This document shows positions 14,585-22,698 of a stretch of 27,773 nt of DNA, piece by piece. The notes below the pieces were generated by a model. It saw only the letters and a list, made by a program, of their open reading frames with translations. It did no database searches and was not told where the DNA came from. Within the stretch, counting starts at the first letter, position 1. Each line of letters starts with the position of its first letter. The position numbers and the translations under genes were made by a program. Source of the stretch: an uncultured Candidatus Saccharibacteria bacterium (GTDB taxonomy: Bacteria; Patescibacteriota; Saccharimonadia; Saccharimonadales; Saccharimonadaceae); assembly GCA_916049555.1 (NCBI GenBank), contig CAJZIB010000002.1:1-27773 (forward strand), written 5' to 3'.

Positions 14585-14610
14585 GCGCCCCTTCCTGGGG
14601 CGCTTTTTTT
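14585..14610 (+). terminator. Terminator of the anchored-protein gene
   Basis: Stem GCGCCCC / GGGGCGC (14585-14591 and 14597-14603), loop TTCCT, then seven T residues. Confidence 0.95.
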
Positions 14611-14686
14611 CATTACAAGACTGTCGTCACTAATTAAGCTTTATATAAAAAATCATCATCACCCGCACCATTTTTCATCCAGCTTA

Positions 14687-14719
14687 TGCTATAATAGAAA
14701 CACAAAAGGTCGTTGGGAG
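14687..14719 (+). promoter_or_regulatory. Sortase promoter and SD
   Basis: Extended -10 TGCTATAAT with TATAAT at 14690-14695, and GGGAG (14715-14719) nine bases before ATG 14729. The leader is about 27 bases. Confidence 0.7.
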
Positions 14720-14728
14720 ATTAATGAT

Positions 14729-15220
14729 ATGCAAATCAAAAAGCATTTTTCGCATATTTTCATAACCATATTCTGCATGGTTTTTCTTGCTGGATTTCTC
14801 TATTTTGGCATGCAGCCACAAACCGTTGAAGCAAACTCCAGTCTAATTCTTGAAGCCCCTACAATCAGTCTCACCTCCCCGATTCGCGTCATCGAATTAA
14901 ACGACGATTACACTTTAACTTCCCCAGATCGTATCACTGGACTCTACCGGGCCGCCGAAAATAATACCTTCCTGATTGGCCACTCGACCACTATTTTTTC
15001 GAATCTCAAGAATCTTAAAATTGGCGACCGCCTCACACTTGATAATAAAAATTATGTGATAAAAACCTACAAAATCCAAAAGAAATCCGAGATTAGTATG
15101 TCAAAAGTCCTTGAGGCAAAGCTCACCCCAACTCTCACGCTCATGACCTGTCACGGCGAAAAAATTTCTGGGCACGATTACACTGAACGCATCATTATCA
15201 CTGCGGAACTTGAAAACTAA
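14729..15220 (+). CDS. Sortase family transpeptidase
   Basis: A membrane-anchored cysteine transpeptidase that cuts sorting motifs and joins surface proteins to an acceptor. An N-terminal hydrophobic anchor spans about residues 9-27. The catalytic triad is visible: H85 in IGHSTTIF, C141 in LMTCHG and R154 in TERIII. The 163-residue length is on the short side but normal for several sortase classes. I do not assign the class with confidence. It has its own extended -10 promoter and SD. No LPxTG-like substrate is encoded in the window, so its targets are elsewhere or use a divergent motif. The two exported proteins just upstream are candidates only by position. Confidence 0.92.
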   Translation: MQIKKHFSHIFITIFCMVFLAGFLYFGMQPQTVEANSSLILEAPTISLTSPIRVIELNDDYTLTSPDRITGLYRAAENNTFLIGHSTTIFSNLKNLKIGDRLTLDNKNYVIKTYKIQKKSEISMSKVLEAKLTPTLTLMTCHGEKISGHDYTERIIITAELEN

Positions 15221-15221
15221 C

Positions 15222-15323
15222 CCCGCTAGCATTCACGTTGCTTGTGATATTCACGTCGCTAGTGGATAAAGATTAATTCAATTATTTCTCGTCACTATAA
15301 AAACTATCCCGCTAGTATCCGCG
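15222..15323. repeat. Short repeats around the sortase/GH97 gap
   Basis: CCCGCTAGCATTCACG at 15222-15237 is echoed by CCCGCTAGTATCCGCG at 15308-15323, which overlaps the 3' end of the GH97 gene. Between them ATTCACGTTGCT and ATTCACGTCGCT repeat 20 bases apart. No T-tailed terminator is seen in this gap between convergent genes. Confidence 0.55.
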
Positions 15324-17282
15324 CACCAAGCGAATCGCAAATCCACCACCCGCGGCCAGCCAAATATCCAGAAGCTCCGTCTTATCAATCACACGTTTCT
15401 CAACTTCAATATCTAATGGATTCTCTCGATAATCCGCCGCCCCACCATCGCGATAAATGTAAGCAGTATATTTAATGCCATCCTCCAAAAATTCTAGGTT
15501 CAAATTCACGCGCCTCGCAAATTCGTTTGTTACCCCGCCAATATACCAATCTGAAGAATCTCGGTCTTGTCTTGCCACCACAAAATACTCACCAATCTTA
15601 CCTAAAAGTGGAATTGTGGTCTGCCAATTCACCGGCACTTCTTTCAAAAATTCAAAAACCTTAGGGTATTTATCATAAACTTCTGGCCTGTCTGCTAGCA
15701 TTTGCATGCCAGAATAAAAAATTACATAGAACGCTAACTGTCTTGCAAGGGTCGTATATACCCGTTTTGCCGGATTATTTAGATCAAAAATACCTGGGGT
15801 ATAATCAAATGCCCCCGCCAGCATCCTTGTGAAAGGCAAAATCGTTGCATGATTCAAACGAATTTTCCCGCCCTCATATTCCTGCCCCTTCGCCCCTTCA
15901 CGCGTCAGGATATTTGGATAGGTACGCTCAATTCCGGTGCCCTTAATTGGCTCGTGAATATTCAACATAATCTGGTAGCGTGCCGCCATCTCGACAGTCT
16001 TTTGATAATGCAATACTCCAACCTGGGAATGATGATATTCCTGCTTGCCTGCAATCATCATTTTTGATCCGGTATAACCAGTTTTTACATAATGAATACC
16101 ATTACTCACCAGATACGAAAATGCGCTTTCAAGCTGCCGCTCATAATTATCAATTTGCCCCACCGTCTCATGTTGCGCGACTAGTTCCACATTGCTTACC
16201 CGGGCTTTTCCCGCCACTTGTTCCATCTCAAAATCCGCAACCGGATGCAAGAAATCCGTATATTTTCCATTCAAAGACCACTCGCCGCTCCAGCCATTAT
16301 TCCACCCCTCAACCAAAAGTCCAGACACCCCAAGCTTCATACACCAATCAATATATTCTTTTGCATGCTCAGTTGTGGCACCATGTTTTTTACCCTCTGC
16401 CCAGGTCCACTCTCCCACATACATCGCCCACCAAATCCCCAAAAATTTCAGTGGTTTCACCCAAGAAAAATCTTCCTTGGCCGGCTCATTCAAACAAAGC
16501 AACATTCGGTTCACGGTCAACTCAATCGCCGAGTCTGCCACGTAAATCACGCGCCATGGGGAATTAAACGGTAAATCGACATAGGCTTTCACCCCATCAG
16601 ACAGTGGCGTAATATCCGCCTGCAAACGCTTGTCTTGATTTAGCTTTAAAGTCATCGACCCGTAATTATAAAGCGCCGCCTCATGAATAGCCAAATATTT
16701 ATTAGTGTTTGTCTCAATCGTCAGTGGCGTGTGAACAGCATCGCGCAGCTCATAAACTGGCCATTTTTCATAATTTAATTCATATTTTGTCGCCTGGTAG
16801 GCAGGAATCCTCCAAGCCTGACCGTTTAGATCAACATTAAATTCAGTTAGCTCGTCCTCAATAATAATTCGCTGAAAACTCGGTTGTGGTGGCACCTCAT
16901 ATCGAAAAGCCACACCGTCATTAAATACGCGAAATCGCAAAGAAAATAAGCGTTTTTTCTCACTTTCTTCTGCCACATAAACCGCCATTTCATTATAGTT
17001 GTTGCGTACTTCTTTTTGTTCGCCAACAATCGTCTCAAAAACCTCATTGCAAGATTTTTTCTGTGTACGCACGAGACTCAAGTTGACCCCAAGTTCGCTT
17101 TCTCCTCGAAGCAAAAATCCCAATTTCGACTCTCGCACCAAAATCGTGTTCTCTTTTTTCACTTCATAAAAAATTCGGCCATCCCGCATCTTTATCGTGC
17201 AAATCACTTTCTTATTTGGTGATTCGATGTCAAACTGTCGCTTTGAGAATCGTTTTTTGAAGATTTTTATGTTAAAACTCAT
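15312..17282 (-). CDS. Glycoside hydrolase family 97 (alpha-glucosidase-like)
   Basis: A 656-residue protein with GH97 architecture: an N-terminal beta-sandwich (about 1-260), a catalytic barrel, and a C-terminal beta domain. Family hallmarks are GIWWAMYVGEWTW near residue 285, the NIHEPIKGTGIERTYPN segment near 440 and the following TREGAKGQEY. GH97 enzymes cleave alpha-glucosidic or alpha-galactosidic bonds and are best known from the Bacteroidetes Sus system. The N-terminus has no signal peptide, unusual for the family, so it may act inside the cell. I start at 17282 because TATAAT (17289-17294) ends six bases before that ATG; the in-frame ATG at 17306 lies upstream of the box. It is a single gene, convergent with the sortase. 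Confidence 0.93.
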   Translation of the reverse strand: MSFNIKIFKKRFSKRQFDIESPNKKVICTIKMRDGRIFYEVKKENTILVRESKLGFLLRGESELGVNLSLVRTQKKSCNEVFETIVGEQKEVRNNYNEMAVYVAEESEKKRLFSLRFRVFNDGVAFRYEVPPQPSFQRIIIEDELTEFNVDLNGQAWRIPAYQATKYELNYEKWPVYELRDAVHTPLTIETNTNKYLAIHEAALYNYGSMTLKLNQDKRLQADITPLSDGVKAYVDLPFNSPWRVIYVADSAIELTVNRMLLCLNEPAKEDFSWVKPLKFLGIWWAMYVGEWTWAEGKKHGATTEHAKEYIDWCMKLGVSGLLVEGWNNGWSGEWSLNGKYTDFLHPVADFEMEQVAGKARVSNVELVAQHETVGQIDNYERQLESAFSYLVSNGIHYVKTGYTGSKMMIAGKQEYHHSQVGVLHYQKTVEMAARYQIMLNIHEPIKGTGIERTYPNILTREGAKGQEYEGGKIRLNHATILPFTRMLAGAFDYTPGIFDLNNPAKRVYTTLARQLAFYVIFYSGMQMLADRPEVYDKYPKVFEFLKEVPVNWQTTIPLLGKIGEYFVVARQDRDSSDWYIGGVTNEFARRVNLNLEFLEDGIKYTAYIYRDGGAADYRENPLDIEVEKRVIDKTELLDIWLAAGGGFAIRLVRGY

Positions 17283-17288
17283 GCTTAA

Positions 17289-17317
17289 ATTATACCGCAT
17301 CTTCAACTTATGTTAAA
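17289..17317 (-). promoter_or_regulatory. GH97 promoter, leaderless
   Basis: On the minus strand TTTAAC (17312-17317), a 17-base spacer and TATAAT (17289-17294), with six bases to ATG 17282. This position decides the start codon. Confidence 0.75.
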
Positions 17318-17346
17318 ATAAAACTAGTATTTTAAAGCAGAAAATC

Positions 17347-18891
17347 ATGACACAAAATCAAGCAGCTTATTTTAAAAAACAAACAACATCTAGTAGTTCT
17401 CGTCGCAGTAGTTTTCGCCAAAAATTACCACTTTTAAGCCTTTTTCTGGTCTTCATTTTTATCTCGCTCACTACCATCGCCCTCATCAAAACCCTACACC
17501 CTAAAAATAAACTTTATTCACTCACCGAAGAGGTTTGTTTAAATAATTTAGAACTTAAAAGTTTTGAAAAAACAAAAATTTGTGAACATCTCACGGGAAA
17601 TATCCATTTCTCTGATTTTAAAATTAGCGAACAAATCGTTTACGGTGCCAAGGATGACGATTTTATTGTTAAGTTGGAACTTCCAGTTACCGATTTTTAT
17701 AGTGCACTCACCGATATTCCGGTAGAAAAAGTCACTGACTCCGATTTTCTCGCACAAAACCAAATATCTTTTATCGACGCAGACGCACTTTCTACCGACA
17801 AAAAATTATTAAGTATCAGCGGAAATTACTATCTCGATTACGCTCTTACCGGAGCTCGCTTCACTAAACTTAATTTTGAGACCAAAAATATTGATCAATT
17901 AGATACCCTAAAAGAAGCACTAAAATCCATTCGACTCACCCCAAAAACCAATTTCACCTCCTTCGCTGAGACCGGCGTCACCGCCCTCACCCGTCGAATC
18001 ACTTTAAAGCTTAACCAAGTTGGAAATGGTGCCTATTTTGGAGAAGACATTGCTGATTTCCTTAAAAATAAAACCTTCACTCATATCAGTAATGAGGTGA
18101 GCTTTAAGGATAATTGTCAGGGCGGTTATCAGTCCATGGTTTTATGTGCTGACTGGCGCACCCTCGACACTATTACCGCCATCGGTACCGATATTGTTGA
18201 ATTAACAGGGAATCACAATAACGACACTGGTGCCGAAAATAACCTCAAAACCATTGCCAAATACCGAGAGCTTGGCCTAAAAACCGTTGGTGGTGGAGAA
18301 AATCTAGCTGAAGCCAGAAAGCCGCTTGACGTAAATGACCCCATCCGCTTGCTAGCCTACAACCAGTCAACCAGTAGTGTGGCAAATGGTCAACTTGCCA
18401 CCGACACTACCCCCGGCGCTAACCCATACAGTGAAGAACAGGTCAAACTTGATCTAGAAAAAGCCAAAAGCGAAAACAAATTTACCATAATCAACATGCA
18501 ATATTTTGAATGTTATGCATATCCAGATTCACCTGTCGCCTATCCAGCCTGCGACAAACCAATCCCTAATCAGCAAGAATTCTTCAGACACTTAATCGAT
18601 CTTGGCGCCGACATGGTAGTCGGTACCTCCGCCCATCAGCCACAAACTTACGAACTCTACCACGGTAAACCGATTTTCTATGGCCTCGGTAACCTCTTTT
18701 TCGATCAAATTTATTGGCCAGACACTAGACGCAGTCTCATTCTTACCCATTATTTCGACGGGCAAAAATACCTACAAACTCGCATTAATCCAACCGTCTA
18801 TGATGAAGCATTAAAAACACGCCTACTTAATACTTCCGAAACCCAAGATTTTCTCAACCGCCTCTTCCAAGCTTCGCCAAAGGGAAATTAA
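17347..18891 (+). CDS. CapA-like membrane-anchored protein
   Basis: A 514-residue protein with an N-terminal membrane anchor (about 28-48), an uncharacterised domain (about 50-210), and a CapA/PGA_cap calcineurin-like domain. CapA motifs seen are SNEVSF, ELTGNHNNDTG and GTSAHQPQTYELYHGKPI followed by FYGLGNLFFD. In bacilli CapA takes part in poly-gamma-glutamate capsule synthesis, but no capB or capC partner is in the window, so a related outer-surface phosphoesterase role is as likely. The gene is divergent from GH97 with a 64-base gap and is followed 32 bases later by the beta-lactamase-like gene, probably an operon. Confidence 0.88.
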   Translation: MTQNQAAYFKKQTTSSSSRRSSFRQKLPLLSLFLVFIFISLTTIALIKTLHPKNKLYSLTEEVCLNNLELKSFEKTKICEHLTGNIHFSDFKISEQIVYGAKDDDFIVKLELPVTDFYSALTDIPVEKVTDSDFLAQNQISFIDADALSTDKKLLSISGNYYLDYALTGARFTKLNFETKNIDQLDTLKEALKSIRLTPKTNFTSFAETGVTALTRRITLKLNQVGNGAYFGEDIADFLKNKTFTHISNEVSFKDNCQGGYQSMVLCADWRTLDTITAIGTDIVELTGNHNNDTGAENNLKTIAKYRELGLKTVGGGENLAEARKPLDVNDPIRLLAYNQSTSSVANGQLATDTTPGANPYSEEQVKLDLEKAKSENKFTIINMQYFECYAYPDSPVAYPACDKPIPNQQEFFRHLIDLGADMVVGTSAHQPQTYELYHGKPIFYGLGNLFFDQIYWPDTRRSLILTHYFDGQKYLQTRINPTVYDEALKTRLLNTSETQDFLNRLFQASPKGN

Positions 18892-18923
18892 TATCGTAAT
18901 CTAAAACCATAAAAGGAAAAACT

Positions 18924-19982
18924 ATGCCACCAAACTATCCAAACCAAGGCCAAAATCCAAACCAAGGCCAAAATCCAGCCCAAGGTCAATACCCAAACCA
19001 AGGTCAAAATAAAGCTCAACTCCCACATCAATATCCAAATTCAAACCAGAGCCAAACCCCAAACAGCCACGAGCTCACTCCAAACGAATTTGCCAAACAT
19101 AGCATGCCAAAATTCGGAAAAATCTTCGCCATTATTCTCTTCACCACCACTGGTGTTATCCTCCTCTCTTTCGGCATCGTTTATCTCATGAAATATCTCA
19201 ACGAAAAAACTGCAAAAACTCCAGAGACTACAGCAGAATCCACGAAGCTTGTCTCTATCAATCTCCAACCAGCCATAGACCAATGGTTATCCACTCAGGT
19301 CAATAAGAAAAATAATAGTATTCTAGTCTATGATCTCAAAAATCAGGAAATTATTGGCCGCAACAATGATTTTACGCAAAACAACAGCCAGGGCGTCGAA
19401 AATCTTTTCTTAGTCTATCTAGCGAATCTGCTTTTTAAACAGGACACCTGGAAAAAAGAGGATCTAATTAAAGTTGGCGAGGAATCCCTCACCAAAGAAA
19501 CCTGCCTCACCCGTATTATTCAAGAAAATCATGCCGGCTGCAAAGAAGCTATCGTGTCCGAACTCGGCGCTGACCAACTAAAGCAATTCTTAAAAGATCA
19601 ATCCTATGAAAACACCAACCTAACCGCCCATCTCTCCAACACTTCCGACCTCTTAAGTCTCGCCAAGCGTTTTTATAATCACCCAGATTTTTCTAACGAC
19701 GTTTGGGAAGATCTAAAATTAAAACTCGACCCAAAAGCTAATGTTATAGCTAGCACCAATCCGCTTCTTTCAGGTTTCCAAAAACTCAAACCATACGGAA
19801 TTTTTGGTGCCGCCTCTGAAACCAGCTCCAATTATTCATATATTAATAATCTCTATTTTATCGAAACTGCCGAGGAGGATCCTGCACGCCGCCGCACTAT
19901 AGTTCTAATCTATCTCGCCACAGACACCGATGCGGCCTCCATAATCGACCTCGCCAAAGTTATTGAAAAAAGTCTGATATAA
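18924..19982 (+). CDS. Beta-lactamase-fold protein, probably catalytically dead
   Basis: A 352-residue protein: a proline, asparagine and glutamine-rich cytoplasmic N-terminus with four 6-residue repeats, one membrane segment (about 66-88), then an external domain resembling class A beta-lactamase or penicillin-binding folds. The framework is recognisable, including NSILVYDLKNQEIIGRNND, LGADQLKQFLKDQSYENTNL and TSDLLSLAKRFY. However, where SxxK should be there is GVEN in front of LFLVYL, the SDN position reads ENH, and no KTG is seen. I infer a pseudoenzyme that binds cell wall material or a partner. AAAGGA (18912-18917) is a weak SD. It follows capA closely. Confidence 0.8.
   Translation: MPPNYPNQGQNPNQGQNPAQGQYPNQGQNKAQLPHQYPNSNQSQTPNSHELTPNEFAKHSMPKFGKIFAIILFTTTGVILLSFGIVYLMKYLNEKTAKTPETTAESTKLVSINLQPAIDQWLSTQVNKKNNSILVYDLKNQEIIGRNNDFTQNNSQGVENLFLVYLANLLFKQDTWKKEDLIKVGEESLTKETCLTRIIQENHAGCKEAIVSELGADQLKQFLKDQSYENTNLTAHLSNTSDLLSLAKRFYNHPDFSNDVWEDLKLKLDPKANVIASTNPLLSGFQKLKPYGIFGAASETSSNYSYINNLYFIETAEEDPARRRTIVLIYLATDTDAASIIDLAKVIEKSLI
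18939..19010 (+). repeat. Four 18-bp units at the N-terminus
   Basis: Four tandem units read PNQGQN, PNQGQN, PAQGQY and PNQGQN. The first two are identical at DNA level, which points to recent slippage or duplication. Confidence 0.92.
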
Positions 19983-19983
19983 G

Positions 19984-20050
19984 ACATTTTTCAATAGTCT
20001 AATCACAAAAAACAGTCATTTATAAAAACATTTTTCAATAGTCTAATCAC
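19984..20050. repeat. Direct 23-bp repeat, 44-bp spacing
   Basis: Two identical copies begin ACATTTTTCAATAGTCTAAT and continue three more bases, at 19984-20006 and 20028-20050. They lie right after the stop of the beta-lactamase-like gene, before the shared terminator. No gene is seen in this stretch. Confidence 0.9.
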
Positions 20051-20087
20051 CAAAAACACGTTCAATAATAAAAAGCAGCTCGCCAAA

Positions 20088-20120
20088 AAATAAATCCCGC
20101 CTCTGCAGGATTTATTTTTA
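20088..20120. terminator. Bidirectional terminator
   Basis: A perfect 10-bp stem AAATAAATCC / GGATTTATTT (20088-20097 and 20108-20117) with a 10-base loop, A-rich on one side and T-rich on the other. It serves both the plus-strand gene ending at 19982 and ppa on the minus strand. Confidence 0.9.
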
Positions 20121-20139
20121 TGCTTTTTAGTTCACCTAA

Positions 20140-20673
20140 TTACTTGGCGTCGTTCCAGCGTTTAATAGCGTCTTTGATCACTTCCTTTGCAGATTCAAGA
20201 CCTTCAAAAGCTTTCACAGTAGTAGTGCCAGGTTTCTTTAAGTCCTTGTAATGATTAAAGTGGAATTCAATTTGCTTAATCAACTGCTTTGGAAGATCTT
20301 CAAGAGTCTGATATTTGTCACCATTGTTGCGATCATCAGCAGGCACACAAATAATCTTGTCATCAACCTCGTCAGAGTCCACAAATTTCATCACGCCAAG
20401 TACGCGGGCCTTAGTATAAATACCAGTAGTGAGTGGCTGATCGGTAATCATCAAAACATCGAGCTCGTCACCATCCTCATCAAGAGTCTGTGGAATAAAA
20501 CCATAGTTACATGGTTTAGCGAACGCGATTGGCTCCACGCGGTCAAGCATAAAGCAAGCATTTTTGCGGTCCCATTCAATTTTGTGATTTGATCCAGTTG
20601 GAATCTCAATCACTACGTTAATTTTACCGTCTTCATAGTTTCCTGGGGTCAAGATTTTATTAAAATCTGCCAT
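20140..20673 (-). CDS. ppa: Inorganic pyrophosphatase, family I
   Basis: A cytoplasmic metal-dependent enzyme that hydrolyses pyrophosphate to phosphate and drives biosynthetic reactions forward. At 177 residues it matches the bacterial family I enzyme. The signature DEDGDELDVL (metal-binding aspartates) follows NYGFIPQT, and other active-site segments include VIEIPTGSNHKIEWD and ADDRNNGDKY. AGGAGTT (20681-20687, minus strand) lies seven bases before ATG 20673. Single gene with its own promoter and a shared terminator. Confidence 0.97.
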   Translation of the reverse strand: MADFNKILTPGNYEDGKINVVIEIPTGSNHKIEWDRKNACFMLDRVEPIAFAKPCNYGFIPQTLDEDGDELDVLMITDQPLTTGIYTKARVLGVMKFVDSDEVDDKIICVPADDRNNGDKYQTLEDLPKQLIKQIEFHFNHYKDLKKPGTTTVKAFEGLESAKEVIKDAIKRWNDAK

Positions 20674-20680
20674 TTTCTAA

Positions 20681-20712
20681 AACTCCTTTTTATATTTATG
20701 CTCATTATATCA
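20681..20712 (-). promoter_or_regulatory. ppa promoter and SD
   Basis: Extended -10 TGATATAAT on the minus strand with TATAAT at 20704-20709, then a leader of about 24 bases with AAAAGGAG. Confidence 0.75.
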
Positions 20713-20742
20713 CGAACCCTGTCCGTCTCGCTCAATCTGTGG

Positions 20743-20748
20743 TAAAAT
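20743..20748 (+). promoter_or_regulatory. Possible -10 of the ABC transporter
   Basis: TAAAAT in the divergent gap, about 87 bases before ATG 20835. No good -35 is seen. The leader contains a short pairing region (GTGATTCTC with the AATCACCAC region), too weak to call a riboswitch. Confidence 0.4.
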
Positions 20749-20834
20749 AAAACGTATTATGTGATTCTCTAGGCTTGCAGCCCACAATCACCACTTATCA
20801 AACTCTATTAACAACTTAAAAAGAAAGGCATTTT

Positions 20835-22694
20835 ATGCTCAGACAACCAAAGCAGCCAAAGAAAAAGCCAAAATACCAGTCAACCATCAAGCGTACGCTT
20901 CATTATTTTCTCAAAGCAAACTGGAAATATAAATGGTACGCCATTGCTATTCTAATCGTTACCCCAATTGTAATTTTTGTCCGCCAAATTCTCTCCCCAC
21001 TCGTCATCGCTAACGTGATTGGCATTCTTTCAAGTGCCGGTCCGGAAGATTTCATTAATAATGGCAATATTCTCCAGATTCCCCTAGTTCAAAAAATCCT
21101 TCCTCAAGGTATTTTTCTCTTCCTCTGTCAATTAGTCGGCTCTGCTATTTTTGGCAACCTCCGCGTTTATCTCGTCTGGAAAATGGAACTTCTCACCATT
21201 AACGATCTTTCTATCCAGTGCTTCGACACCGTCAATAATCAATCCATGCAATTCCACTCTGATCGCTTCTCTGGATCTCTCACTGCTCAGGTTGGCCGCT
21301 TCACTCGCGCCTACGAACGTCTAACCGATCAATTCATTTTTAACATTATTCCTCTAATCACCACCTTCTCCTCTATCTTCATTATTCTCATGAATCGCGC
21401 TCCGATGTTTGCCATTGGCCTTATGTTCTTCTCAATGGTTTTCGCCATTGTCTCTTCTCGTAGTTTCAAGAAAATTGGCAAATGCAATGAAAGAGAAGCC
21501 GCTGCTCAAACTCGTCAAACTGGCCAACTTACCGATTCTATTACCAATATCCTCTCTGTAAAATCCTATGCACAAGAAAATTTTGAACGTGCAAGGTATA
21601 CCAAATATCAAGGCGAGACCCTCGCAGCCGGTGAAGCTTCCATGCGTGCCACCATTCAGCGCGATGTACTTTTTGACTCCATCTTCCTACTAATTGATGT
21701 GCTTATGATTGGCTTTATCGTCATTGGCGCACCAGTTTTCTCCCTACCAGTCGCCACTGTTATCCTAATTTTCCAATACTCGCAAACTATCTTAGTAAAT
21801 CTCTGGGATGTTAGTAGTATTTTCAAAAACTTTACCCGTGTCTTCGGCGACGCCCATGAGATGACCGTAATTCTCGACACTGTCGATACTGTCGTCGATG
21901 AGAAAGGCGCCAAGAAGCTGATTGTCGATAAAGGTTCCATTTATTTTGATCACATCAACTTCAAGCATGCCGACGCTAAAGAGGACATTTTTAACGATTT
22001 CGACCTTAAAATCAAACCAGGCGAACGCGTTGGACTAGCTGGATTATCCGGTTCCGGCAAAACTACTCTCACTAAACTCTTGTTACGCTTTGCCGATGTC
22101 GATGCTGGCGCCATCAAGATAGACAACCAAAATATCAGAAAAGTTACCCAGCATAGTCTCAGGAAGAATATCGCCTATGTTCCTCAGGAAGCCTCACTCT
22201 TCCACCGCACCATTGCTGAAAATATTGCTTATGCTAAACCAGATGCCACAATGGAAGAAATTAAGCATGCTGCAAAACTTGCCAACGCCGCTGAATTCAT
22301 CGAAAAACTCCCTAATGGTTATGAAACCATGGTTGGCGAACGCGGTATTAAACTCTCTGGTGGCCAGCGCCAACGCATCGCCATCGCTAGAGCCATCTTA
22401 AAAGACGCTCCAATCTTAGTACTTGATGAGGCTACTTCCGCTCTCGATTCTGAATCTGAAGCTCTTATCCAAGAAGCTCTCCTTCGCTTAATGCATGGCC
22501 GCACCTCCATCGTGGTGGCGCACCGTCTCTCCACCATCTCCAGTTTAGATCGTATCGTGGTGCTAGACAACGGCAAGATTATTGAGCAAGGCTCTCATAA
22601 TGAACTGCTCAAGCTAAAAGATGGACAGTATAAGAAATTATGGAATCGCCAATCCGGCGCTTTTATCGAAGAATCAAAAACTGCTGTAAAATAG
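20835..22694 (+). CDS. ABC exporter, fused permease and ATPase
   Basis: A 619-residue half-transporter of the MsbA/MDR type, working as a dimer in the membrane. Residues 1 to about 340 hold six membrane segments. The ATPase has Walker A GLSGSGKTT (lysine near 409), the Q-loop YVPQEASLF, signature LSGGQRQR (from about 507), Walker B ILVLDEA (near 527-533) and the H-loop histidine in VVAHRLST. The substrate is unknown; lipids, drugs or peptides are possible. SD GAAAGG (20823-20828) lies six bases before ATG. The next gene, rarA, begins 4 bases after the stop. Confidence 0.95.
   Translation: MLRQPKQPKKKPKYQSTIKRTLHYFLKANWKYKWYAIAILIVTPIVIFVRQILSPLVIANVIGILSSAGPEDFINNGNILQIPLVQKILPQGIFLFLCQLVGSAIFGNLRVYLVWKMELLTINDLSIQCFDTVNNQSMQFHSDRFSGSLTAQVGRFTRAYERLTDQFIFNIIPLITTFSSIFIILMNRAPMFAIGLMFFSMVFAIVSSRSFKKIGKCNEREAAAQTRQTGQLTDSITNILSVKSYAQENFERARYTKYQGETLAAGEASMRATIQRDVLFDSIFLLIDVLMIGFIVIGAPVFSLPVATVILIFQYSQTILVNLWDVSSIFKNFTRVFGDAHEMTVILDTVDTVVDEKGAKKLIVDKGSIYFDHINFKHADAKEDIFNDFDLKIKPGERVGLAGLSGSGKTTLTKLLLRFADVDAGAIKIDNQNIRKVTQHSLRKNIAYVPQEASLFHRTIAENIAYAKPDATMEEIKHAAKLANAAEFIEKLPNGYETMVGERGIKLSGGQRQRIAIARAILKDAPILVLDEATSALDSESEALIQEALLRLMHGRTSIVVAHRLSTISSLDRIVVLDNGKIIEQGSHNELLKLKDGQYKKLWNRQSGAFIEESKTAVK
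22687..22692 (+). promoter_or_regulatory. rarA -10 box inside the ABC gene end
   Basis: TAAAAT formed by the last codons and stop of the ABC gene ends six bases before ATG 22699. It would let rarA be transcribed as a leaderless mRNA as well as by read-through. Confidence 0.5.
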
Positions 22695-22698
22695 AATC

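Noticed and set aside
15980..16567. Plus-strand open frames inside the GH97 region
   Set aside because: GH97 motifs on the minus strand are continuous; these frames are compositional shadows.
17283..17306. Longer GH97 start at 17306
   Set aside because: The minus-strand TATAAT box lies between this ATG and the one at 17282, so the mRNA would not include it.
20749..20834. Riboswitch in the ABC transporter leader
   Set aside because: Only a weak pairing is seen and no known riboswitch core can be recognised.
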